In this document: piece after piece, positions 55,390 through 62,917 of the stretch | How the letters are laid out: each line of letters opens with the position of its first letter | Position numbering within the stretch: the stretch's first letter is position 1 | Made by a program: the position numbers and the translations under genes | The notes under the pieces: generated by a model | Told to the model about the DNA's origin: nothing | Seen by the model: the letters and a program-made list of their open reading frames with translations, nothing else | The model's database searches: none | DNA from: Vreelandella alkaliphila | GTDB taxonomy: Bacteria; Pseudomonadota; Gammaproteobacteria; Pseudomonadales; Halomonadaceae | Assembly (NCBI RefSeq): GCF_016107625.1 | Contig: NZ_JABASV010000003.1 | Location: 124,001 to 188,000 of the forward strand | Reading direction: 5' to 3' | Length of the DNA: 64,000 bases

Positions 55390-55541
55390 TCAAGCGAAGA
55401 GCTTGAGTGTCTGCTCCAGATCCTCGCCTGAGGTATAACGCCGAGTCGCCAGCACGTCGTTAATACGTCCGTTGGATATTCCACCATGCCATTCGTCTGT
55501 GACCTTCCCAGATTGATCAGGCGGTGTTCGCGCCTGATCAA
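55390..55541 (-). pseudogene. IS481-type transposase remnant, frameshifted
   Basis: Minus-strand translation reads REHRLINLGRSQTNGMVE in one frame and NGRINDVLATRRYTSGEDLEQTL in the next. Joined, they match the C-terminal integrase-core (rve_3) part of IS481-family transposases (usual pattern QTNGMVERFNGRI). A single frameshift lies near 55480. The rest of the transposase and both IS ends are missing. Confidence 0.75.
55513..55541. repeat. 11-bp perfect inverted repeat
   Basis: TTGATCAGGCG (55513-55523) and CGCCTGATCAA (55531-55541) flank GTGTTCG. It falls inside the transposase remnant coding sequence, so it may be coincidental coding symmetry or a later rearrangement scar. Confidence 0.7.
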
Positions 55542-55647
55542 AGGGGGGGAAGGGTATTGCTATCCAGCTGGCCAAGGCATGTCGTACGCATATTATTGCC
55601 GTCACTGGATCCGACAAGTAAGGGAACAACCGTATTTCTAGGTCATT

Positions 55648-56628
55648 TTAGGTCATCGTCACCACCACACGCCCGCGAATTCGTCCAGTAAGCAGGTCGT
55701 CGGCCGCTTCGATAGCCTCGTCAAGAGTGATAGAGCGAGTGATAGCATCAAGCTGCTCGGGAGCCAGCAGCTCTCCCAGCCGCCGCCATGCCTCGAGGCG
55801 ATCCTCGCGAGGGCGCATCACGCTGTCGATTCCTACCAGTGTCACTCCACGCAGAATAAATGGGGCGACACTGGCAGGCAGGTCCATGCCTTGAGCCAGG
55901 CCACAGGCGGCCACGCTGCCGCTATAGCGGGTGGAGGCCAGAACGTTGGCCAGAGTGTGGCTGCCTACCGAGTCGACTGCCCCCGCCCAACGCTCTTTGC
56001 CCAAGGGGCGCCCCGGTTCGGAGAGTGTGGCACGATCGATCACCTCTACGGCGCCGAGTTCCTGGAGGTAGTCGGCTTCCTCTGGGCGGCCAGTGGAGGC
56101 TACCACTTGGTAGCCCAGCCGCGCGAGCAGTGCAATAGCATAGCTGCCCACACCACCGTTGGCACCGGTCACCAGTATCTTGCCCTGCTCAGGCGTAATA
56201 CCCTGCTTCTCAAGAGCCATCACCGAAAGCATGGCCGTATACCCGGCAGTACCAATCGCCATGGCCTGGCGCGGCGTAAAGGCTGCTGGCAACGGAATCA
56301 ACCAGCGGCTATCCAGGCAAGCCTTTTCGGCCAAGCCTCCCCAGTGAGCCTCACCCACGCCCCAGCCGTTGAGCAACACTGTATCGCCTGGGGTAAAGGC
56401 GTCACTGGTAGTGTGTTCCACTGTTCCGGCCAGATCGATACCCGGCACCATGGGAAACTGACGAACCACCGGTCCCTTGCCTGTAATCGCCAATGCATCC
56501 TTGTAGTTGAGAGTACTGCAGTCGACCCGGATGATGACATCGCCCTCAGGCAGCGTCGACTCGTCGATGTCTTTTAGCGTTGCCTGCTGTTTGTCGTCAT
56601 GCTTCTCGATCAGTATGGCCTTAAACAT
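55648..56628 (-). CDS. acuI: Acrylyl-CoA reductase AcuI/YhdH family
   Basis: 326-residue zinc-independent medium-chain reductase. The AcuI/YhdH subgroup shows in the start FKAILIEKHDD, in STLNYKDALAITGKGPVV, in PGIDLAGTVE and in the NADPH-binding VTGANGGVGSYAIALLARLGY (about residue 150, given in part). It reduces acryloyl-CoA to propionyl-CoA with NADPH and protects against acrylate. GAGGCACT precedes ATG. It lies downstream of a TetR gene with a matching operator at its own promoter. Confidence 0.9.
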   Translation of the reverse strand: MFKAILIEKHDDKQQATLKDIDESTLPEGDVIIRVDCSTLNYKDALAITGKGPVVRQFPMVPGIDLAGTVEHTTSDAFTPGDTVLLNGWGVGEAHWGGLAEKACLDSRWLIPLPAAFTPRQAMAIGTAGYTAMLSVMALEKQGITPEQGKILVTGANGGVGSYAIALLARLGYQVVASTGRPEEADYLQELGAVEVIDRATLSEPGRPLGKERWAGAVDSVGSHTLANVLASTRYSGSVAACGLAQGMDLPASVAPFILRGVTLVGIDSVMRPREDRLEAWRRLGELLAPEQLDAITRSITLDEAIEAADDLLTGRIRGRVVVTMT

Positions 56629-56656
56629 GTAGTGCCTCGTGTTGTTAGATTTTTTT

Positions 56657-56673
56657 ATAGACCGATCATCTAT
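56657..56673. promoter_or_regulatory. TetR-type operator in front of acuI
   Basis: ATAGACCGATCATCTAT is a palindrome (ATAGAC-N5-ATCTAT, one mismatch) that nearly equals the site before the TetR gene. It lies 28 bases upstream of the acuI start and overlaps a TATAAA that could be the -10 element. Confidence 0.75.
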
Positions 56674-56684
56674 AAAAAGGCCTG

Positions 56685-56706
56685 AAGAAGCCCCATTTAG
56701 TGGGGC
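56685..56706 (-). terminator. Hairpin at the end of the TetR gene
   Basis: GCCCCA (56690-56695) and TGGGGC (56701-56706) form a six-base stem with the TetR stop codon in the loop. On the minus strand TTCTTCAGGCCTTTTT follows. It may partly terminate transcription before acuI. Confidence 0.4.
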
Positions 56707-57335
56707 AAGCCTTGAAGATACGTTGAGATGAAGATCCTTAGTGGATGTGCGCTGCGCTCTAGCTTCGCTCGCATCACGGCGCCCTCCCAGCCAATCCAGA
56801 AGGCTTTAGCTAAGCGGTCGCAATCGGCCCCCTCGGCGAGCTCGCCCGCCTCGCAAGCCTCTTCAAGGCAACGGGCCAAGCGCTGCTCCCAGTCGGCTAG
56901 GGTTGCGAGCAACCAGTCGCGATAGCCCGTCGGTAGCCCGCCCGCCTCCTGTCCTAGGTTTCCTACCAGGCAACCCCGTCGATAGCCATGCCGTGCCATG
57001 CCGGCAGAGGCATCTTCGACGAAGGTCTCCAGGCGCGCTAGGGGAGGCTGCGACATATCGCTCAAGTGGCGATCCAGTTTGGCAGCGAAGTAGGCGCCGT
57101 AGTGCTCTATCACGGCACGCCCGAAGGCCTCCTTGCTGTCGAAGTAGTAGTAGAAGGAGCCCTTGGGTACACCGACCCGCTTGAGAATGCCATCGATGCC
57201 TGAGGCGATGAAACCTTGCTCAGTTAGCACCTCTAGCCCGCTCCGAATTAGCGCGGCGCGGGTATCGGGATCCTTCCGCGGTATCTTGGGGGGGCGGCCA
57301 CGACGTCGAGCCTTGGGGAGTTGGGTAGTTGTCAT
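56697..57335 (-). CDS. TetR family regulator, AcuR/NemR-like
   Basis: 212-residue TetR repressor. A basic leader (LPKARRRGRPPKIPRKD) is followed by the helix-turn-helix (LTEQGFIASGIDGILKRVGVPKGSFYYYF) given here as GFIASGIDGILKRVGVPKGS near residue 38, then the ligand domain. The PKGSFYYYFDSKEAFG segment groups it with AcuR and NemR. I start at ATG 57335, the only Met directly ahead of the HTH; the longer frame to 57473 runs through the operator. It probably represses itself and acuI and responds to acrylate or other electrophiles. Confidence 0.88.
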   Translation of the reverse strand: MTTTQLPKARRRGRPPKIPRKDPDTRAALIRSGLEVLTEQGFIASGIDGILKRVGVPKGSFYYYFDSKEAFGRAVIEHYGAYFAAKLDRHLSDMSQPPLARLETFVEDASAGMARHGYRRGCLVGNLGQEAGGLPTGYRDWLLATLADWEQRLARCLEEACEAGELAEGADCDRLAKAFWIGWEGAVMRAKLERSAHPLRIFISTYLQGLPH

Positions 57336-57344
57336 GAGAATAAT

Positions 57345-57361
57345 ATAGACTGATCGTCTAT
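57345..57361. promoter_or_regulatory. TetR-type operator in front of the TetR gene
   Basis: ATAGACTGATCGTCTAT is a perfect palindrome (ATAGAC-N5-GTCTAT), 10 bases upstream of the TetR start. It shares 14 of 17 bases with the acuI operator. Confidence 0.8.
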
Positions 57362-57665
57362 TAATTACAATCGACCATCGTGCCCGACCACCTGTTACCG
57401 GCCGTGAAGGTCGAGCTCCGCCCCGGAGTAGCGCCACGCTTTCTGCTGCCGAAGACTGGCGGTGTTTACTCACCTAGTCCTGCTATAGCTCTTAGAATGA
57501 CCAGATATCGGCCAACGCATTGCGTGCGGTGGCGATGACCGGCTCGCCGCGTATTCGCCACCAGTCACGAGATTAGGAGCATAGCTGCTCCAGGAGTCGT
57601 GCCCACCAGAGGCACTGCTATCGGACATCGTCGGGCAGAGGAAGGGGAGGAAGCGATGTCTTGGA

Positions 57666-57824
57666 TCAATCATCGAATATCTTCTCAACAGGTTTACCGA
57701 AGAAATGTGCCAACTTCGGTGTCTGGGTAGCGGCCAACCTAGATGGTATTGCGTGATACACCCAGCGTCTCGGCTAGGTCTGCCCGGGATAGTTTTTGCG
57801 CAGCTCGCGAATCCGATTTTTCAT
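57666..57824 (-). pseudogene. Remnant of a Cro/CI (XRE) family regulator
   Basis: Minus strand from ATG 57824: MKNRIRELRK in one frame, ADLAETLGVSRNTI then a stop in a second frame, and PKLAHFFGKPVEKIFDD in the first frame again, ending at 57666. Joined, these give the helix-turn-helix of a small XRE regulator (about 65 residues), broken by at least two frameshifts and a stop codon. Confidence 0.75.
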
Positions 57825-57836
57825 TTGAAAAGAGGG

Positions 57837-57871
57837 TTGTGGCATAACTTACTAATGGTATACTTACTATT
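57837..57871 (+). promoter_or_regulatory. Promoter with candidate operator for the 57964 operon
   Basis: TTGTGG (57837-57842) and TATACT (57859-57864) with a 16-base spacer. Overlapping the -10 is an inverted repeat AATGGTA-N4-TACTATT (57854-57871, one mismatch), a plausible site for the TetR protein encoded downstream. The region also reads as a near-exact direct repeat of TTACTAATGGTA, 15 bases apart. Confidence 0.55.
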
Positions 57872-57963
57872 GGTAGGTTTGCGGCTGAGCTTATACCACA
57901 AACCACCATATTCTTTTAAAGAACAGGCTTTGCCCTGCCATTTTTTGTTGAATGAGGTGAACA

Positions 57964-58506
57964 ATGAAACCGGTGAGTCTTGAAACGGCCGATGATCTGG
58001 CCACGCCTATTCTGAAAGAGTTCCAGGAGCGCTATGGGATAGTCCCGAACTTCTACGGAGCCTTGGGTATCGATGGGGCGAGCCTTAAAGGCTACCTGGC
58101 ATTCGAGGCGGCGATTGAGGAGCGCTGTCTGCTGAGTGAGCAGCAGCGAGAGTTGATCTCCCTAGCGGTGGCTAACCGCAACGGTTGTCATTACTGTGTC
58201 AGTGGGCATACCTTTTCGGCCCGAAAGCTGGGCATGAGTAAGGAGGAGTGCCGTGCTGCCCAGGTAGGCGAGGCCAGTGATGCTTTGGATCAGGCAATGC
58301 TCGACCTAGCCCTTGACGTGATGAAACATAATGGAGCTTGCTCCCCTGAGCAGAAAGATCGCTGCAGGGCTCTAGGCATGAGTGATGCTCTGATCGTGCA
58401 GATAGTGTCATGGACAGGAATTAACAATTTCAGCAACTGGATCAATAATCTGGTGCAACCAAAGATTGACTTCCCGAAAGTTGAGCTGATTCCGAATCCT
58501 AAGTAA
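57964..58506 (+). CDS. Carboxymuconolactone decarboxylase/AhpD-like protein
   Basis: 180-residue helical protein of the CMD/AhpD superfamily. The redox motif reads NGCHYCVSGHTFSARKLG (CxxC plus His, about residues 75-85), as in alkylhydroperoxidase AhpD, so thiol peroxidase-like or stress function is likely. GAGGTG lies before ATG. It is followed 11 bases later by a TetR gene, forming a two-gene operon. It is not the beta-ketoadipate PcaC enzyme, which lacks this CxxC. Confidence 0.85.
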   Translation: MKPVSLETADDLATPILKEFQERYGIVPNFYGALGIDGASLKGYLAFEAAIEERCLLSEQQRELISLAVANRNGCHYCVSGHTFSARKLGMSKEECRAAQVGEASDALDQAMLDLALDVMKHNGACSPEQKDRCRALGMSDALIVQIVSWTGINNFSNWINNLVQPKIDFPKVELIPNPK

Positions 58507-58517
58507 GTGAGGCGTCA

Positions 58518-59087
58518 ATGCGAAAAAGGCTTTCCAAGGACGAGAGACGACAGCAACTGCTGGATATGTCTCTGGTGATTCTTGAGCGAGATGGAGCGGA
58601 CGCTCTTACTCTGGCCACACTCGCCCAGGAAGCGGGCGTGACCAAGCCAGTGGCCTATGACCACTTCCAGAGTCGAGCCAATCTGCTTTATCAGTTATTT
58701 GCTCGATTTGACCAGCAACTGGCCGATGTGACCCGGCAACGGATTGCTGGCAAGGCTTGCTCGCTGCAGGAGCGGGTGCATCATGTCGTGGCGCTTTATT
58801 TTGATTGTGTCAGGCTGTGTGGCCCTCAGTACGAAGCCATCGTATCGGCCTTAATGGCCTATCCCGAATATAAGGATATTCGCACCAACATTCGAAATTC
58901 CTTCGTGTATGTCTATCGGGAGCTTTTCTCGGACTATGACACCGATGGATGCCTTGGCTATCGGCTGGTGGCGATATTTGGGGCGATCGAGGAAATGGCG
59001 AAAGCCACGATGGAGGATCAGGTTCCCTATGATCAGGCTGTCGTGACTTTGGAGCATTTAATCGTTTCGGCTCTCCAGCGAGACTGA
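58518..59087 (+). CDS. TetR family regulator
   Basis: 189-residue TetR regulator with N-terminal helix-turn-helix (ALTLATLAQEAGVTKPVAYDHF in part: TLAQEAGVTKPVAYDHF, about residue 33) and a helical ligand domain. Co-transcribed with the CMD-like gene; a palindrome over that promoter is the probable autoregulatory site. The ligand is unknown. Confidence 0.87.
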   Translation: MRKRLSKDERRQQLLDMSLVILERDGADALTLATLAQEAGVTKPVAYDHFQSRANLLYQLFARFDQQLADVTRQRIAGKACSLQERVHHVVALYFDCVRLCGPQYEAIVSALMAYPEYKDIRTNIRNSFVYVYRELFSDYDTDGCLGYRLVAIFGAIEEMAKATMEDQVPYDQAVVTLEHLIVSALQRD

Positions 59088-59147
59088 GGGGGAAGGACAA
59101 AACCTTTTGCTTGTAGATTGCTGAATATACCCCATATGGAGGAGAGC

Positions 59148-59237
59148 ATGTTTCACGAGGTCATGGATCGACAACCTTGCTATAGAGGTGAGTGCACTCA
59201 TTGTCCGCCATTGTGTGAGAGGAAAATCCAATCATGA
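59148..59237 (+). CDS. Possible 29-residue Cys-rich small protein
   Basis: A short frame opens at ATG 59148, five bases after a near-perfect GGAGGAG ribosome site. It encodes 29 residues with four cysteines in the pattern C-x4-C-x2-C-x3-C (CYRGECTHCPPLC), the spacing of a small metal-binding knuckle. It ends TGA overlapping an ATG at 59234. No family is recognised. The strong ribosome site is the main evidence; it could also be a leader peptide for the PACE gene 40 bases downstream. Confidence 0.4.
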   Translation: MFHEVMDRQPCYRGECTHCPPLCERKIQS

Positions 59238-59276
59238 ATATAAAGTTTATTTCTCAAGTCACAATGGGTAAGTTTT

Positions 59277-59696
59277 ATGCAAGGTATAAAGCGAAGAGTG
59301 ATCTATGTTGTGTTCTATGAACTGATCACGTTGTTGATTATAAGTACGGCCTTCTCCTTTTTCTCAGGGAAAGATGCTGGACATAGTACTACGCTAGGCG
59401 TTGTGGTAGTGATGTTAGCTGTAGTCTGGAATACTGTGTACAACACATTATTTGAAATGTGGGAAAAAAACAGACAGGCTCGTGGAAGAAGCCTTGTCAG
59501 GCGAGTGCTTCATGCCATCGGGTTTGAAATAGGGTTCGTTGCCATTACCCTTCCTCTATTTGCATGGTGGCTGGAAATGACACTGCTGGATGCTTTCATG
59601 CTTGATGCTGGGCTTACTCTATTTTTTATGTTTTTTACATTTTTCTATAACTGGACCTTTGATAAGGTATTTGGACTTCCTCTTTCAGCGCAATAA
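59277..59696 (+). CDS. PACE family multidrug efflux transporter
   Basis: 139-residue inner-membrane protein with four membrane segments as two BTP repeats: RRVIYVVFYELITLLIIS (about 6-23) with WNTVYNTLFEMWE (about 51), and HAIGFEIGFVAITLPLFAWW in part (about 82-101) with FFYNWTFDKVFGLP at the end. These match PACE proteins, which export chlorhexidine and related biocides and polyamines. DNA here is AT-rich compared with the window. The Glu in FYELI, important in AceI, is kept. Confidence 0.88.
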   Translation: MQGIKRRVIYVVFYELITLLIISTAFSFFSGKDAGHSTTLGVVVVMLAVVWNTVYNTLFEMWEKNRQARGRSLVRRVLHAIGFEIGFVAITLPLFAWWLEMTLLDAFMLDAGLTLFFMFFTFFYNWTFDKVFGLPLSAQ

Positions 59697-60037
59697 CACT
59701 CCTCATCATATTCATTATCCTGGTTGAAGAGTGAAAAGTTAAAAGTATATGGCTGATTTTTTAACTCTCTTATAGGCTCAGGCGAAATCTTGACTTTTGA
59801 GTAAATAAGAATATAAAGTCGACTTGATCGCCACCAAGCTTAATAGTTGGTGGCGGTTTAAAAATGGTTGTCGAAATGTTAAGTGATTTATTTATGCTTT
59901 TTTCCTTGAATTTTAATGGAATATTTAATAAGTGGAGGGCAGTATAATCTAGATAAACACGCCGTCGGGCTTATCTAGGTTATGTAGAAAGGTGTATCAT
60001 TAATGTTCGGCAGGCAAACCAATGGTATGAGCAATCA
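59697..60037. other. AT-rich intergenic region
   Basis: 341 bases with no gene. It contains AGTTAAAA/TTTTAACT (59737-59744 and 59759-59766) as a weak hairpin after the PACE gene and a stronger hairpin at 59829-59855. Base composition is clearly lower in GC than the flanking core genome. Confidence 0.6.
59829..59855 (+). terminator. Terminator-like hairpin after the PACE gene
   Basis: CGCCACCAA (59829-59837) and TTGGTGGCG (59847-59855) pair perfectly across nine bases; GTTTAAAAA follows. The T-run is short. Confidence 0.5.
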
Positions 60038-60406
60038 ATGACCCACACGCTTAGGTTTATCTATCAACTTGTCTCATGGGGTTGCATCGTATTGGCTTGG
60101 ACTAACGGTGCTATTTTGTTGTGGGATGGTTGTACTAACGGGCAGTCCCGGGTCATCACTTTCGCGGTCGCGCTGCTGTTTGGCGTTATTGGTGGCATCG
60201 TTCTTGGCGTGGAAAGAAGTTTGAGTCGAATCTACCGGTGCTCCACTAAGGCTTCCAAAGAGCTTCTGGATTCAGCCTCCGCCAGTTCTTGGACATTGCT
60301 TTACGTGTGTCTCATTGCAGGAGTGTTCCTCCTTGCTCTGGTAATGGGAAGCGGTTTGTACGCGATCATTGGAAGGCTGCAGCAAGGGTTTCATATCTTC
60401 GGATGA
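60038..60406 (+). CDS. Small membrane protein of unknown function
   Basis: 122 residues with three hydrophobic segments (about 7-29, 39-58 and 85-110) and a short cytoplasmic stretch with RIYRCSTKASKELLDS between the second and third. No family recognised. ATG 60038 has only a weak GAG upstream. It lies in the foreign-looking region downstream of the tRNA and has no partner gene on its strand nearby. Confidence 0.6.
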   Translation: MTHTLRFIYQLVSWGCIVLAWTNGAILLWDGCTNGQSRVITFAVALLFGVIGGIVLGVERSLSRIYRCSTKASKELLDSASASSWTLLYVCLIAGVFLLALVMGSGLYAIIGRLQQGFHIFG

Positions 60407-60810
60407 GTACTAATGCAGACGTGTTCGATGCTTGAAATTCCCAACAAAGAAAATGCTGAGCAAGGCTCTGCACCGGATGGCAATTCCGCTGTGTTCCATT
60501 GCTGGCGGTGAGCTTAAACGTTGTATTAATGTTGGCTAAAAATACCGTTCCTGACTGAGGCTGTGTAACAGCTTATAAGTCAGCGGCGATGACAGTGTCC
60601 AGTCGCCTTGGCACAACTATCGGCTAACAATACATTTCAGAATGCCTTCATTGATTACTCCCGCATCTCTAGCTGCTTTAGATTGCTACGGAACATTCGC
60701 TTAAGAGCGTGATTGGCTTGCATCGTTGTCGTTATTGTTCATGCAAATAAAAATCCGTATCATTCGCTTTGTTATAACGATACTTCTCCTCATGCCTGTG
60801 AGACCTTCCT
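60407..60810. other. Intergenic region before the third TonB receptor
   Basis: 404 bases with no convincing gene; a 32-codon frame at 60413-60511 lacks a ribosome site. It contains a two-stage hairpin at 60551-60583 and a Fur-box-like site at 60743-60761. Confidence 0.55.
60743..60761. promoter_or_regulatory. Fur-box-like site upstream of the third TonB receptor
   Basis: GCAAATAAAAATCCGTATC matches 13 of 19 positions of the Fur consensus, 50 bases before the receptor start. Confidence 0.4.
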
Positions 60811-62892
60811 ATGCTCCCTACGTCCATGTCGTTTTCTGTTGCGCCGCTGACTGCGGCGGTTCGCCGCTCGTTGGTGGTGTCGCTGGGTGGAATGCTTAGC
60901 GCTGCGCCTTTGGCAGCGCTTGCTCAAGAGGAGCGAGTTGCTAACGATCCTGTCGTGGTAACCGCAACTGCCTTGAAAGTGGATACGCCGCTGGTGGAAA
61001 CGCCGCGCCCTGTATCCAGCGTTGATCGTGAGGAGTTGGAAGCCCGCAACGTCCAGCAATTAGATGAAACTTTCCGTTATCGTGCAGGCGTGCTTTCGGG
61101 GCATTTCGGCAGTGATAACAACACTGATTGGTTCAAGGTGCGTGGGTTTGATCAGTCCACTTACCAGGATGGCCTGCGGATCTATCGCGAAGGCTTCTAT
61201 CAGTGGCTGCCGGAGCCATTTGGCTTGGAGCGGGTGGATGTGTTCAAAGGTCCATCCTCTATTCTTTACGGCGAAGCGCCTCCTGGGGGCTTGATTAATG
61301 CGGTTAGCAAGCGCCCAACAGAAACGCCTCAGGGTGAGGTGAATGTACAGTTTGGCAATCGCGATCACCGCCAAGTAGGCATTGATACCAGTGGCCCGGT
61401 AGGCGAGAGTGACAATGTTCGTTACCGTTTGGTCGGCCTTTATAAAGAGCGTGATGGTGATTTGAACGCGACTAATAACGAGCGTTACTACTTTGCGCCG
61501 AGTTTGGCGGTGGATGTTAGCGACGATACAACGGTTACCTTTTTGGCCAGCGTGCAGAAAGATGACGGTGTTCCGGTCAACTCCTTCAAGCTGCCCTATG
61601 GCACGGTTCAAGACACCCCCTTTGGCCGTGTCGCCCCCCAGACCAACCTGAGTGAGCCGGGTTACGATAAGGATAACCGTACCCAGTGGGCGTTAGGCTA
61701 TGAACTACGCCATCAGCTTAATGATACGTGGCGCTTCGAGCAGGATTTACGCTACAGCGAGTTGGATTTAGAGCTGCGCAGTACGTACGCCTTCTTTATG
61801 GCAGATGAGCGTCAGGCGGCACGCGGGCATGTGTATCGCGATGGCACCATTGATAGTTTGACGGTTGATAACCGTATGGTGGGCACTTGGTACACCGATC
61901 GTACAGAAAATACCCTGCTGCTGGGGGCGGATTATCAGAACCTTGGGGTGAGTGGCCAAGAAGCTGATCCGTTTCCCTTCGGCGATCCTATCGATATCTT
62001 CAACCCCACCTATGGCAACTTTACGCCCGTAGGGCAGGATGATTTGTTAACCCGAGAAATTGATAAAGAGCAAACCGGCTTGTACGCCCAAAACCAACTG
62101 CGTATTGATGACCGTTGGGTGCTTTTAGGTGGGGTTCGCTATGATCAGGCGGATACCGAAAACAGGAATGTTACCGCGGGAACAACGCAACGCTCAGACG
62201 ATGACCAAGTATCCTGGTCCGGTGGTGCGATGTATTTAGGGGAAAACGGTGTTAACCCCTATATCAGTTATACCGAATCTTTTGACCCGTTGGGTCGAGT
62301 AGACAGCGATGGTGATCTTTACGAGCCCCGCGAAGGTCGCCAGTGGGAAGCTGGGGTCAAAGTCTCGCCCTTTGGCTGGGACGGCTATGTCACTGCCGCA
62401 GTATTTGACCTGCAAGAGAGTAATACGCTGATCAACTCGCCAAGTGGCTTCCAGGTGCAAGAGGGGGAACGAACCTCTCAGGGCTTTGAGTTGGAAGGGG
62501 TTGGTTACCTAACGGATGACTTAAAAGTGACGGCGGCTTATACCTATACCGATTCACGCCTTGAAGATGATCAGCGGGCGCCTCTGATCCCGCGCCACCA
62601 GGCGTCAACCTGGTTGGACTATGCCTTTACCGGCGGTGCATTGAATGACGTTACCTTAGGTGGAGGTGTGCGTTATGTGGGGAGCACGATAGACACCAGT
62701 GTGGCAGATAACACTGCCGTGGATAGCTACACGCTGGTCGATGCGATGGTGGGCTACGAGTTTGCTGATGGTTGGCAGGCTCAATTAAACGTCAATAATC
62801 TCACCGATAAAGAGTACGTGGCGAGCTGTGAATATTGGTGCTACTACGGCGAGTCTCGCAGTGTCATTGGCAGCGTGAGGTATCATTGGTAA
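60811..62892 (+). CDS. TonB-dependent siderophore receptor, FhuA/FpvA-like
   Basis: 693-residue outer-membrane receptor of the hydroxamate-type group. After a signal peptide (ends near LAALAQEE) come DPVVVTATALKVDTPLVETPRPVSSV in part (VVVTATALKVDTP is the TonB-box region), the plug with VRGFDQSTYQDGLRIYRE and VFKGPSSILYGEAPPGGLIN, and a barrel ending GSVRYHW. Two cysteines near the C-terminus (ASCEYWCYYGES) are typical of the FhuA group. It is unrelated in detail to the two catecholate receptors at 39470 and 45887. Confidence 0.92.
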   Translation: MLPTSMSFSVAPLTAAVRRSLVVSLGGMLSAAPLAALAQEERVANDPVVVTATALKVDTPLVETPRPVSSVDREELEARNVQQLDETFRYRAGVLSGHFGSDNNTDWFKVRGFDQSTYQDGLRIYREGFYQWLPEPFGLERVDVFKGPSSILYGEAPPGGLINAVSKRPTETPQGEVNVQFGNRDHRQVGIDTSGPVGESDNVRYRLVGLYKERDGDLNATNNERYYFAPSLAVDVSDDTTVTFLASVQKDDGVPVNSFKLPYGTVQDTPFGRVAPQTNLSEPGYDKDNRTQWALGYELRHQLNDTWRFEQDLRYSELDLELRSTYAFFMADERQAARGHVYRDGTIDSLTVDNRMVGTWYTDRTENTLLLGADYQNLGVSGQEADPFPFGDPIDIFNPTYGNFTPVGQDDLLTREIDKEQTGLYAQNQLRIDDRWVLLGGVRYDQADTENRNVTAGTTQRSDDDQVSWSGGAMYLGENGVNPYISYTESFDPLGRVDSDGDLYEPREGRQWEAGVKVSPFGWDGYVTAAVFDLQESNTLINSPSGFQVQEGERTSQGFELEGVGYLTDDLKVTAAYTYTDSRLEDDQRAPLIPRHQASTWLDYAFTGGALNDVTLGGGVRYVGSTIDTSVADNTAVDSYTLVDAMVGYEFADGWQAQLNVNNLTDKEYVASCEYWCYYGESRSVIGSVRYHW

Positions 62893-62917
62893 CGCTTGGT
62901 TTTCCGCCACTGCTCCG

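Larger units (their letters stand above)
55058..55647. other. Decayed integration zone after the tRNA
   Basis: 590 bases without an intact gene. It contains an integrase remnant (55135-55359), a transposase remnant (55390-55541) and an 11-bp perfect inverted repeat (55513-55541). I saw no second copy of the tRNA 3' end by eye in the window. Confidence 0.75.
57336..57963. other. Gene-poor region with a decayed regulator
   Basis: 628 bases. It contains the TetR operator (57345-57361), the XRE pseudogene (57666-57824) and the promoter and candidate operator for the downstream gene (57837-57871). The part 57380-57660 is GC-rich with no recognised gene. Confidence 0.6.

Noticed and set aside
55891..56577. 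228-codon plus-strand frame across acuI
   Set aside because: It runs antisense to a complete AcuI protein and matches no family I know.
59234..59320. Second mini-frame overlapping the Cys-rich ORF stop
   Set aside because: It has no ribosome site of its own and runs into the PACE gene in another frame.
60413..60511. 32-codon frame before the third TonB receptor
   Set aside because: No ribosome site, no conserved motif and no clear codon bias.
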